A stretch of 64,000 bases of DNA from Streptomyces hoynatensis (GTDB taxonomy: Bacteria; Actinomycetota; Actinomycetes; Streptomycetales; Streptomycetaceae): assembly GCF_003626535.1 (NCBI RefSeq), contig NZ_RBAL01000006.1, forward strand, positions 1-64,000, in the 5' to 3' direction. The translations under genes were made by a program, and so were the position numbers. The notes beneath the pieces were generated by a model. It searched no databases. It worked only from the letters and a program-made list of their open reading frames with translations, and was not told the origin of the DNA. Shown here one piece after another: positions 17,523 to 25,484 of this stretch; the first letter of the stretch is position 1, and every line of letters starts with the position of its first letter.

Positions 17523-17760
17523 ACCTCTCGTTGCGTTCCCTCGCGGGTGCCGTACCTTGCGCTCACAGTCTCCTGCCGGGGCACGGCCACGTCAGTGGGG
17601 TACGGCGCCTGGCCGGGGGTGTACCCAGGTACACCGGCGGGGCGGGGCGTCGCGGGAGGCCGGGCGGTTCCGGGCGCCGGGGGCCGGTGCCGGAGCGTGA
17701 GGCGGCGGCCTTAGGGTAAGCGCCGGACCCGAGTCCCGGCGCACCAGGGGAGAAGCACCT

Positions 17761-18669
17761 ATGAGAATCGGCCTGCTCGGAACCGGGCCCTGGGCGAGGC
17801 AGACCCAGGGGCCCGCGCTGCGGGAGCACCCGGAGGCGGAGCTCGCCGGGGTCTGGGGCCGCCGTGCCGAGGCCGCGGGCGAGCTGGCCGCCCGCCTGGG
17901 CACCCGGGCCTACGACAGCGCCGACGCGCTGTTCGCCGACTGCGAGGCCGTGTCCTTCGCGCTGCCGCCCGACGTGCAGGCGCCGCTCGCGGTGCGGGCC
18001 GCCGCGGCCGGCTGCCACCTGCTGCTGGACAAGCCGGTGGCCACGAGCGTGGCGGCGGCCCGGGAGCTGGCCGCGGCGGTGGAGGCGGCGGGCGTGGCCT
18101 CGGTGGTGTTCTTCACGCTGCGCTTCGCCCCGGAGACCGCGGCCTGGGTGGCCGCGCAGAGCGGCACCGAGGGCTGGCTGACCGGCCGGGCCGACTGGTT
18201 CTCGCCGGTCTTCGGCGGGGCGGACTCGCCCTACGCCGACTCGCCGTGGCGCAAGGAGCGCGGCGCCCTGTGGGACGTCGGCCCGCACGCCCTCTCGCTG
18301 CTGCTGCCGCCGCTGGGCGACGTCACGGGTCCCGAGGGCGTGGTGGCGGGCCGCGGCCCGGGCGACACGGTGCACCTCGCGCTGCGGCACGTCTCCGGCG
18401 CCTCCAGCGTGCTGACCCTCAGCCACAGCGTGCCCCCGCAGGCGGCGGCGGTGACCGCGGAACTGCGCGGCAGCGCCGGGGTATCGACGCTGCCCGAGCG
18501 CGGGGAGGGCGGCGCGGTGGTGCCGTTCCTGCGGGCGGTGGACGCGCTGATCGAGGCGGCGGGGGGCGGCCGGCGGCACCCCTGCGACGCCGCCTTCGGG
18601 GCCCGGGTCACCGAGATACTGGCCCTGGCCGAGGCGGCGCTTTCCCCCTCGGGCCAGGCCAGGCCGTAG
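17761..18669 (+). CDS. Gfo/Idh/MocA-family NAD(P)-dependent oxidoreductase
   Basis: The 302-residue protein has an N-terminal Rossmann fold (MRIGLLGTGPWARQTQGPAL), the LLDKPVATS motif near residue 90 that carries the conserved lysine of the family, and a C-terminal alpha/beta domain with WDVGPHALSLLLP around 175. The ATG follows GGGGAG at the usual distance. The family oxidises or reduces sugars, inositols and related polyols. The substrate is not predictable here. It stands alone, divergent from the histidine kinase and convergent with the amidohydrolase. Confidence 0.87.
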   Translation: MRIGLLGTGPWARQTQGPALREHPEAELAGVWGRRAEAAGELAARLGTRAYDSADALFADCEAVSFALPPDVQAPLAVRAAAAGCHLLLDKPVATSVAAARELAAAVEAAGVASVVFFTLRFAPETAAWVAAQSGTEGWLTGRADWFSPVFGGADSPYADSPWRKERGALWDVGPHALSLLLPPLGDVTGPEGVVAGRGPGDTVHLALRHVSGASSVLTLSHSVPPQAAAVTAELRGSAGVSTLPERGEGGAVVPFLRAVDALIEAAGGGRRHPCDAAFGARVTEILALAEAALSPSGQARP

Positions 18670-18694
18670 GTTCCGGGGGCGGGCCCCGAACTCC

Positions 18695-18757
18695 GGGCCG
18701 CCGGGCTCCGGGGCCGGGCCGCCGGGCTCCGGGGCCGGGCCGCCGGGTTCCGGGGGC
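18695..18757. repeat. three tandem copies of a 21-base GC-rich unit
   Basis: Copies at 18695-18715 and 18716-18736 are identical, and 18737-18757 differs at two positions. They fill the gap between the convergent oxidoreductase and amidohydrolase genes. I see no strong hairpin, so a simple tandem duplication is likely, possibly variable in copy number between strains. Confidence 0.85.
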
Positions 18758-18762
18758 GGGTC

Positions 18763-19896
18763 CTAGGCGCGGAGGCGGCTCGCCAGGCGGGGGAGCAGGC
18801 GCAGCGCGTTGCCGCGGTCGACGGCCTGCCGGGCGGCGCCGCTCAGCGCCGGATCGGCCTCGTGGTCGCGGGTGATCACGCCCACCTCCTCCGCCGGCCT
18901 GGCCGGCCAGTCCGTGCCGAACAGGACGCGCGAGGGCCCGGCCGCGGCCAGCAGCGAGGGCATCGCGTACGGGGAGGCCGGCATCGCGGTGTCGTAGTGG
19001 AACCGGCGGACCGCCGCCGCCACCGCGCCGGGCGCCAGGCCCTCGCCCTGCCGGGCGGCGGACTCGGCGCGGCCGGCGAGGTAGGGCAGGAACCCGCCGG
19101 CGTGGGAGAGGATGATCCGCAGGTCGGGGTGGCGGTCCAGGGTGCCGGAGGCGATCAGGCTCAGCGCCGCCCGCGTGGTGTCGAACAGGAAGTCGGCGAT
19201 GAAGTCGGGGACGCCGGGAATTCCGCTGCCGCCCTCGGGGAGCGAGTCGGGGTGGACGAAGACGACGGCGCGGCGCCGGTTCAGCTCGGCGAACAGCGGC
19301 TCGAAGGCGGGGTCCCCGAGGTAGCGGCCGTCCGCGCTGGTCATCAGGATGACGCCGTCGGCGCCCAGCTCGTCCAGCGCGTACGCGGCCTGTTCGAGGG
19401 CCAGGTCGGTGTGGAGCACCGCGAGGTTGGCGAAGAAGCCGAACCGGGTGGGGTGGTCGGCGGCCAGCTCGGCCATGGCCTCGTTGCACAGCCGGACGCC
19501 CCGCTCGGCGGTCGTCCGGTCGCGGAACGCCATGGAGGGTATCGGCGCCGAGACGACGCCGGCCGCGATGCCGTTGTCCTCCATCGTCCCCAGCGCGCCG
19601 TCGAGCGTCCAGTCCGCCCAGGTCGGCCCGCCCTCGGGCGGCAGCAGCCCCGCCTCGACGGCCCAGTCGTGCATCGCGCGGGTCAGGACGTGCTGGTGGG
19701 TGTCGATGCGCCAGGCCGGGGGCCGGTCGCCGCCCTCGGCCGCCGCCAGGGCCGGGCCGGCCGCCGCGGTGGCGCCCGCGGCGCCGAGCCCGGCGGCCAG
19801 CGAGGCGGCCCCCGCGGCGCGCAGCGCGTCCCGGCGGGAGAGGGCGCGGTAAGCCGGGCCGGCGGGCGCCGGGCGCGTCGGGGGCGGGGTGTTCAT
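18763..19896 (-). CDS. Tat-exported amidohydrolase (ACMSD-like)
   Basis: The protein has about 377 residues. The signal contains twin arginines (LSRRDALRAAG) and a long Ala-rich hydrophobic stretch, so export by Tat is likely. The mature part is an amidohydrolase_2 TIM barrel: RIDTHQHVLT with two metal-binding histidines, VVFVHPDSLP, IILSHAGGFLPYL and the metal Asp in LFGTDWP. Relatives are decarboxylases and hydrolases of aromatic or lactone substrates. The ATG at 19896 is supported by GGAGGT 7 bases ahead, and it starts the signal. A longer open frame upstream is not supported. Confidence 0.87.
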   Translation of the reverse strand: MNTPPPTRPAPAGPAYRALSRRDALRAAGAASLAAGLGAAGATAAAGPALAAAEGGDRPPAWRIDTHQHVLTRAMHDWAVEAGLLPPEGGPTWADWTLDGALGTMEDNGIAAGVVSAPIPSMAFRDRTTAERGVRLCNEAMAELAADHPTRFGFFANLAVLHTDLALEQAAYALDELGADGVILMTSADGRYLGDPAFEPLFAELNRRRAVVFVHPDSLPEGGSGIPGVPDFIADFLFDTTRAALSLIASGTLDRHPDLRIILSHAGGFLPYLAGRAESAARQGEGLAPGAVAAAVRRFHYDTAMPASPYAMPSLLAAAGPSRVLFGTDWPARPAEEVGVITRDHEADPALSGAARQAVDRGNALRLLPRLASRLRA

Positions 19897-20133
19897 GGCG
19901 GACCTCCAGGTGTAAGGAATTGCTGACAGGGGTCCACCCTGCCGGACCGGCGCCCGCCCGGCCATCCGGGCAACTCCCCATATCCGCCTGCGGGTTCGCC
20001 CCTACCTTCGGGCGGCACACCCTTAGGGGCGACAGCCGCCCCCGCCCGCCGCTCCACGCGTGGCCTGGTCCGCGGTGTGGTGCGTGGGTGCCGGGCGGCG
20101 TGCCGGGTGGCGCGGTGCCCGGCGTGGGACGGC

Positions 20134-21270
20134 TTACGCGCCCGGCCCGGACGCCTCCTGCGCCGCCGCCCCCTCCCGCTGCTGCTGCTCCGCCCCCGCC
20201 TTCCCCTCCTGCCCTTCCCCGGGCGTCAGCGTGAGCTCCCAGTCCTGGCCGCGTTCCTCGGGGCCGAAGTCGGTGTGCGGGCGGGTGGCGACCAGGGTGA
20301 AGCCCGCGGCCTGGTAGATGCGCCTGGCGCTGACCAGCACGTCGTTGGTCCACAGCACCACCCGCCGGTACCCGGCCGCGCGGGCGAACCGCAGGCACTC
20401 CTCCACCAGGGCGCGGCCGATGCCCAGGCCCCTGGCGTGCGGCTCGACCAGCAGCAGCCGCAGGCGCGCGGTGGGCACGCCGCCGGCGCGCTCGGCCCCT
20501 TCGTCCACGCAGAAGACCGAGCCCACCGGCTCGCCCTCCCACTCGGCGATCCAGGCCGCCTCGCGCTCCGGGTCGTGCCCGGCCGCGAACTCCGCGACCA
20601 CCTTGGCGACCAGCGCCTCGAAGGCGCCGTTCCAGCCGTACTCCGCGGTGTACAGGGCGCCGTGACGCTGGATCACCCAGCCGAGCTCCCCGGGCTGCGG
20701 CGGGCGCAGCCGGAAGTCCGCGGCGGTGTCCGCGGGAATCCGGAGCAGCCGGGAGGCGGTGGAGAGGGCGGCGAGCAGCCTTCCGTGCTCGGCCGGCGAG
20801 AGGCCGCCGACGAGTTCTCCCACGGCCTTCGTGGACCTGTCGTCGAGCAGGGCCGCGGCCTCACGGCCCCGGGGCGAGAGGGCGACGAGCTGCCGGCGCG
20901 AGTCTCCCGCGTCCCGCTCCCTGCGGATCAGTCCCGACTCCTCGGACCGGGCGAGGAGCCGGCTGAGCTGCCCCGCATCCATGTCCAGCTCGCGCCGCAG
21001 CTCGGCGACCCGCGTCCACTCGCCGCGGGCCAGCTCGTACAGCACGCGGGCCTCGGGCAGCGAGTAGGGGGTGCCGAGCCGGTGCCCGTAGTCGAGGGCG
21101 CCGATCACCCGCGTGAAGCCACGGCTGAACTCCCTCAGGCGCCGGACGAGCAGCGCATCCGCCGGCGCGTTGCGCGATCCGTGCGCCGGAGTGGCGGGGG
21201 GCGTGCCCGGCGGCCCGCCCGCCGCCGGGGGCGTCGGCGGCTGCGCCGACCCGATCGTTGACTCAGTCAT
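20134..21270 (-). CDS. MarR-GNAT fusion: transcriptional regulator with acetyltransferase domain
   Basis: The 378-residue two-domain protein has a MarR winged helix at about 40-170 (YSLPEARVLYELARGEWTRVAELRRELDMD, LLARSEESGLIRRERDAGDSRR). A GNAT domain follows at about 185-350, with the acetyl-CoA motif EPHARGLGIGRALVEECLRFA and the strand GYRRVVLWTND. The tail is Gln/Glu-rich. Such fusions occur across actinobacteria and are thought to sense or modify small molecules. The start at ATG 21270 coincides with a tandem palindrome, so either the gene is leaderless or a TTG at 21306 is used. Autorepression is likely. Confidence 0.85.
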   Translation of the reverse strand: MTESTIGSAQPPTPPAAGGPPGTPPATPAHGSRNAPADALLVRRLREFSRGFTRVIGALDYGHRLGTPYSLPEARVLYELARGEWTRVAELRRELDMDAGQLSRLLARSEESGLIRRERDAGDSRRQLVALSPRGREAAALLDDRSTKAVGELVGGLSPAEHGRLLAALSTASRLLRIPADTAADFRLRPPQPGELGWVIQRHGALYTAEYGWNGAFEALVAKVVAEFAAGHDPEREAAWIAEWEGEPVGSVFCVDEGAERAGGVPTARLRLLLVEPHARGLGIGRALVEECLRFARAAGYRRVVLWTNDVLVSARRIYQAAGFTLVATRPHTDFGPEERGQDWELTLTPGEGQEGKAGAEQQQREGAAAQEASGPGA

Positions 21271-21282
21271 TGACCCAGTCAA
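21258..21282. promoter_or_regulatory. tandem palindromic operator over the MarR-GNAT start codon
   Basis: TTGACTCAGTCA is followed directly by TTGACCCAGTCAA. The two are 11 of 12 identical and each is built as TTGAC-N-GTCA dyads. They cover the proposed ATG (21268-21270). This form is typical of MarR-family operators and suggests self-repression at the start site. Confidence 0.6.
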
Positions 21283-21354
21283 ACGTGTGGCCGCGGCGGC
21301 TGTCAACGCCCTTGCGCGGCGGGCGAGACGGGGCCGGAACCCCCCGGGCGGGCC

Positions 21355-21753
21355 TCAGGCCCGCGGGCGGCGGCCCAGGGCCGCGGCGACCTCCTGCACG
21401 TTGGCGAAGGAGCGGTTGATCGGCAGTTCCCGCACCGTCTCGACCAGGCCGTCGGGCGCCCGGGTCGCGAAGAGGGCGCGCAACAGCGTCCGCCGCTTCG
21501 CCGGGAAGAGGGTGCGGGGCAGGTGCCTGGCCAGCTCGAAGCGGAAGGCCTCGTCCTCCGCCTCCTGCACGCCGGCCGAGCCGCGCGGCGGGACGGGTCC
21601 CTCGGCCAGCGCCGGATCGTCGTCCGCGCCGGGCTCCGGGTCGTTCCATTCCTCGGCCCGGGTGGGGTGGTCGCCGCGCAGCATGCCCTGCAACTCGTGC
21701 TTCATCTCGTCGTCGCGGTGGACGTTGAGGCGGCTGTTGCCACGCTGCTGCAT
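21355..21753 (-). CDS. DUF2795-domain protein
   Basis: The 132-residue protein starts MQQRGNSRLNVHRDDEMKHE at an ATG preceded by GGGAGGACGAG. The middle is acidic and Pro-rich. The C-terminal 60 residues (VRELPINRSFANVQEVAAAL) look like the small helical DUF2795 domain, common in actinobacteria and of unknown role. The upstream open frame to 21897 is Pro/Arg-rich and looks non-coding. There is no operon partner. The next gene on this strand is TetR, 513 bases upstream. Confidence 0.75.
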   Translation of the reverse strand: MQQRGNSRLNVHRDDEMKHELQGMLRGDHPTRAEEWNDPEPGADDDPALAEGPVPPRGSAGVQEAEDEAFRFELARHLPRTLFPAKRRTLLRALFATRAPDGLVETVRELPINRSFANVQEVAAALGRRPRA

Positions 21754-22266
21754 GGTCTCGTCCTCCCTGGATGTCCTCGGAGGTTCTCGGAACCCCGCGG
21801 GTACCCCTCGGCCCCCCGGCCGACACGGCCGCCGGGACCCGGATGCCGGGGCGCGGGGCGGGGGTGCAGGGACGGGGGGTGCAGGGACGGCGGGCACGGG
21901 GGCCGGGGCGGGGTGTGCGTTTGCCGGGGGTGGGGGCGGGAACCCGTGCGCACGGCCGAGCGAGCGGCCTCGTGGGGGATGCAGGTTCCGGGCCGGGGAT
22001 CAGGGGCCCCGCCCGGAGCCGCTCCCCGTTCACCTTCTGTGCGGCCACCAACCGGGCCAGTGTGGTGGCGACCGGGACCGGCCTTGGTGGGCACGGCGGG
22101 GAAGCGGGCCTTCGGCCACAGGTGGGCCTCGGCCTCGGCGGCCGTCGGGATGCACGGCTTCCGGGGCGGGGGCAGCCGCCCCCTTCGTTTCGGTTCCCGG
22201 GCGCCCCCGGACCCGTCGCCCCGTCTCCTTGCGGGCCCGTGCGCCGGCTCTTCCGGCGCCGGCCGC
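21754..22266. other. 513-base stretch without a recognisable gene
   Basis: No frame here has credible codon use or a family match. It holds a 17-base tandem repeat (two copies around 21862-21897) and a G-rich plus strand. It may carry the DUF2795 promoter near 21760-21850. It could also be a decayed gene, since the minus strand keeps a few ordinary-looking peptides around 22020-22090, but I cannot name one. Confidence 0.5.
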
Positions 22267-22869
22267 TCAGCCGCCCGGCCTCGACCGGCGGCCCAGCAGC
22301 GAGGCGATCACGGCATCGAGGTAACGGGCGTTCTCCTCGCCGGTGGGCAGCACCTCCGGCATGGCGTGCGCGAGCTGGGCGCGGCCCAGATAGCCGCAGT
22401 ACGCCTGGAGGCTGCGCTGCCTGGCCTCCGCCTCCGGCAGCCCCAGCTCGCCGAAGAGCCCGGCCAGGTAGTCGAGGCGGCGCTGGGTGACCCGCCGCAG
22501 GACGGGACCGGCCACCGGGTGCCCGGCCTGGGCGAGCAGCGCGATCTCCGTGGGGTCCTCCGCGACCGCGGCCGTGACCTGCTGGAACAGCTCCCGGATG
22601 CGGGTCATCGGGTCGGTGGCGAGCTGGAGTTGCGCCAGGACCTCCTCGGTGCGCAGCGTCTCCCAGCGGGCGAGCGCCGCCTCGATCAGGGCGTCCCGGT
22701 TGGCGAAGTGCCAGTAGAAGCTGCCCTTGGTGGCGCCGAGTCGCGCGGCGATCGGCTCGATGGCGATCGCCGCGAGCCCGCCGCCCTCGCGCATCGCCGC
22801 GAGCGCCGCCTCGGCCCAGTCGGCGGCGGTGAGGTGGCCGCGCGCCCTGGTCCCCCGCTGTCGTGACAT
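22267..22869 (-). CDS. TetR-family transcriptional regulator
   Basis: The protein is 200 residues. The N-terminal TetR HTH is IAIEPIAARLGATKGSFYWHFANRDALIEAAL (about 35-66), with the family's typical tyrosine-trp-his core. The C-terminal ligand domain is helical and carries the usual RVTQRRLDYLAGLFGELGL pattern. Its target is not obvious. Both neighbours are on the same strand and 126 or more bases away, so it may act elsewhere. The palindrome-like CGTACG pair around 22875-22905 (CGTACGGTAACC and CCACCGTACG) could be its own operator. Confidence 0.87.
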   Translation of the reverse strand: MSRQRGTRARGHLTAADWAEAALAAMREGGGLAAIAIEPIAARLGATKGSFYWHFANRDALIEAALARWETLRTEEVLAQLQLATDPMTRIRELFQQVTAAVAEDPTEIALLAQAGHPVAGPVLRRVTQRRLDYLAGLFGELGLPEAEARQRSLQAYCGYLGRAQLAHAMPEVLPTGEENARYLDAVIASLLGRRSRPGG

Positions 22870-22995
22870 GGGGCGTACGGTAACCCATCGCCCACCGTAC
22901 GTCGGCGTATGGCGTCGGGCGCGGGGGGCGTGCCGCGCCCGGGGTTCCGTCGTCAGCCGGCCGCCGCCGTGCCGCCGCGGCGGCGGCCGCGCCGC

Positions 22996-23817
22996 TCAGC
23001 GATCGCCGGGCTTACCGAAGTCCAGGTGCTCGGTGGGCGCCTCGCCCTGGTCGCCCGCGTCCTCGAACGGCCTGGTGGCCGGCTCCGGGGCGCGGGAGGA
23101 ACTCTCGTAGCCGCGCGGGGAGTCCGCGGTGAGCGAGAGGGTGCCGGAATCCGCGTCGGAGGCGAACGCCCCGCCGGGCTCGGGCGCCTCCTCGCGGGCC
23201 GGCGGCACCGGAGGCGCGGAGCGGGGCGCCGCCGGGATCACCGTCGTCCGCGCGCCCCCGGCCGCCTCCTCCTCGTCTGGCCCGGCGTCGCCTGCCCCGG
23301 CGTCGGGCCCCTGCGCCCGCACCCGCTCCACCTGGGCCAGCGAGGCGCGCAGGTCGGTGAGCCAGCCGTCGACGTTCTGCTCCACCAGGCGCACGCACCA
23401 GGCCAGGGCCTCGCTGCGGCTGCGCGCCACCCCGCCCGAGATCAGCGTGTCGAGCACCATGCGCTCCGGCTGCCGCAGCCGGGTCATCACCGGGGCGGAC
23501 ACATGCGTGAACAGGGTCCGCTTGCCCCCGCACTCCACGCCCCACGAAACCTGCCGGCGGAAGCGCAGGTTCGCCTCCCGCGCCACCTCCACGCGCGCCC
23601 CCCTGGTGCGCTCCCTGAACTCGGTGACGCGCCCCTCCCGCGCCGCCTCGCGCTCCGTCTCCGTCGCCCCCGGCGCCAGCTCGGGCTCCGCGATCCGGCC
23701 GATGACCGTGATCTCCTCCCGGTCGACGGCCACCTCTACCAGGTGGGTGAACCAGTCCTGGGGCACCCGCCCGGTGATCCAGCCGCGCAGCTCCTGGCGG
23801 CCCTTCTCGGTAATCAT
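22996..23817 (-). CDS. conserved actinobacterial protein, function unknown
   Basis: The protein has about 273 residues. The first 125 (MITEKGRQELRGWI, VAVDREEITVIGRI, NLRFRRQVSWGVECGGKR) form a basic, well-ordered domain. The next 60 are helical (MVLDTLISGGVARSRSEALAWCVRLVEQ). The last 90 are acidic and low-complexity. I recall Streptomyces homologues but no function. The opening resembles the wing of PadR-like regulators, though no full HTH is present. The ATG at 23817 lies inside the direct repeat GTAATCA-T-GTAATCA, so it may be self-regulated. Confidence 0.65.
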   Translation of the reverse strand: MITEKGRQELRGWITGRVPQDWFTHLVEVAVDREEITVIGRIAEPELAPGATETEREAAREGRVTEFRERTRGARVEVAREANLRFRRQVSWGVECGGKRTLFTHVSAPVMTRLRQPERMVLDTLISGGVARSRSEALAWCVRLVEQNVDGWLTDLRASLAQVERVRAQGPDAGAGDAGPDEEEAAGGARTTVIPAAPRSAPPVPPAREEAPEPGGAFASDADSGTLSLTADSPRGYESSSRAPEPATRPFEDAGDQGEAPTEHLDFGKPGDR

Positions 23818-23936
23818 GTAATCAACATTACACCTACGCGGGGTGACTGTCGCCACTCGCAGCGAAGCCGTTCCCCGGCAAGCGGACGGGGCGCCCCCGG
23901 TTCCGGGAGCGCCCCTGGGCCGCGTGGAGTGCGCCG

Positions 23937-25175
23937 CTACCTCTTGCGCCCCCTGACGCGGTACATGGCCCGCTGGTTGCGGGTGATCTCCCGCAGCCGC
24001 CCGGCGCGTTCGGCCCGCAGCCGCGCGTCGGTGCGCGAGGCCGCCCACTCGTTCTCCCGGCTCAGCTTCCGGTGGCTGAGCAGGCGCCGCAGCGGCAGCT
24101 CACCCGACTCCACGGCGGCGAGCACCGCGCAGCCTGGCTCGGCCACGTGCCCGCAGTCCGCGAAGCGGCACCCGGCCGCCAGCTCCTCGATGTCCGCGAA
24201 CACCCGGTCCACCCCCTCCGCGGTGCCGTGCAGGCCCACCGAGCGCAGCCCCGGCGTGTCGATGAGCACGCCACCGCCCGGCAGCGGGAACAGCTCACGG
24301 GTCACGGTGGTGTGGCGGCCCTTGCCGTCGCCCGCCCGCACCTCGCCGGTGGCCAGCAGCTCCGCGCCGAGCAGGGCGTTGCCGAGCGAGGACTTGCCCG
24401 CCCCGGAGACGCCGATCAGCGCCACGGTGCCGGTGAGCAGCGCCGCGAGCTCGGGCACGCCCTCGCCGGTGTGGGCGCTGGTGATGAGCACCTCCACCCC
24501 GGGCGCCGCCGGCCGCACGGCCTCCTGGGCCTCGGCGGCGTCCGTGGCGCGGTCCGCCTGGGTCAGCGCCACCACGGGGGTGGCCCCGCTGTCCCAGGCC
24601 AGGGCGAGCAGCCTCTCCAGGCGCCCGAGGTCGGGCCAGGTGGCGAGCGAGACGGCCACCACGATGGTGTCCACGTTGGCGGCCAGCACCTGCCCGTGCG
24701 AGTCGCGGGCCGCCGAGGCCCGGACGATCGCCGTCCGGCGCGGCAGCAGGGCCTGCACCGTGGGGCGCGGTCCCGGCAGCAGGGCGGCCCAGTCGCCGCT
24801 GCAGGGCGCGGCCGACGGGTCGGCGGCCGGTTCGGCGCCGAACTCGGCGCGCACCCGGCCGTCCCCGGTGACGGCCTCGCAGCTGCCCCGGTCCACCCGC
24901 ACCAGCCGGGCGGGCACCAGGCCGGCGGCGCGATGCGCGGCGAAGTCCTCCGCAAGCGCCGCGCTCCAGCCGTACGCGAGAAGCGCGGGCGGAACGGACT
25001 CCGTTTCCGCGGCGGCCCGGGAGCCGGAGGGGGCCGCGGGGGACGCGGGGGACGCGGCGGAACCGACGGGAAGCGAGGGGGAATCGCCGGAGGGAGAGGA
25101 GGGAGAGGAAGAAGAGGGAGACGACGAAGACGACGAAGACGACGAAGGGAACGGGGATCGTTCGGAAGAATGCAC
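23937..25175 (-). CDS. rsgA: ribosome small-subunit-dependent GTPase RsgA
   Basis: The 412-residue protein has an N-terminal OB-fold region, circularly permuted G motifs (LTQAD as G4, GVSGAGKSSLGNALL as the P-loop, DTPGLR as G3), and a C-terminal zinc site CRFADCGHVAEPGC. It helps late assembly of the 30S subunit. The start is the GTG at 25175, with AAGGG ahead. It gives an unusual N-terminal extension of about 60 residues dominated by serine runs, encoded by GAC/GAA-type trinucleotide repeats on the plus strand. The repeats could vary in length. Family members are usually 300-350 residues. Confidence 0.9.
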   Translation of the reverse strand: MHSSERSPFPSSSSSSSSSPSSSSPSSPSGDSPSLPVGSAASPASPAAPSGSRAAAETESVPPALLAYGWSAALAEDFAAHRAAGLVPARLVRVDRGSCEAVTGDGRVRAEFGAEPAADPSAAPCSGDWAALLPGPRPTVQALLPRRTAIVRASAARDSHGQVLAANVDTIVVAVSLATWPDLGRLERLLALAWDSGATPVVALTQADRATDAAEAQEAVRPAAPGVEVLITSAHTGEGVPELAALLTGTVALIGVSGAGKSSLGNALLGAELLATGEVRAGDGKGRHTTVTRELFPLPGGGVLIDTPGLRSVGLHGTAEGVDRVFADIEELAAGCRFADCGHVAEPGCAVLAAVESGELPLRRLLSHRKLSRENEWAASRTDARLRAERAGRLREITRNQRAMYRVRGRKR

Positions 25176-25232
25176 GAGAGACCCTTGGGGTGAGGTGGGC
25201 CCCGCGCGCAGGACGTCGGGGACGTCGCTGGG

Positions 25233-25301
25233 TCAGACCGGGGCCCGGGATACGAGGATGGGCCGGATGCTGCGCAGGGCAGCCCGCTGCACGACAGTCA
25301 T
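25233..25301 (-). CDS. possible 22-residue leader peptide upstream of rsgA
   Basis: An ATG at 25301 opens a 22-codon frame (MTVVQRAALRSIRPILVSRA plus two residues) that ends in TGA at 25233. GGGGAGGTGAGG lies about 9 bases ahead, the strongest ribosome site in this stretch, while rsgA itself follows 57 bases later with a weaker one. The peptide is basic, and I know no match. It may be a regulatory upstream frame or a chance frame. The ribosome site is the main support. Confidence 0.35.
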   Translation of the reverse strand: MTVVQRAALRSIRPILVSRAPV

Positions 25302-25484
25302 CAACCTCACCTCCCCACGCCCCAGGGCGCTCTCTCGTCACCTCGCGCCCGCCTCCCGGGCGCCGCGTCAGGCTAGCACGCAACTCCCCTCGCCGGCCGG
25401 GAATTACCGCCCCCCGCCGCCCGGCCGCCCCCCGCCTCCCGGCCGCGCCCGCCCCGCACCGCGCCCATCCCGGCCGCCCTCCGC

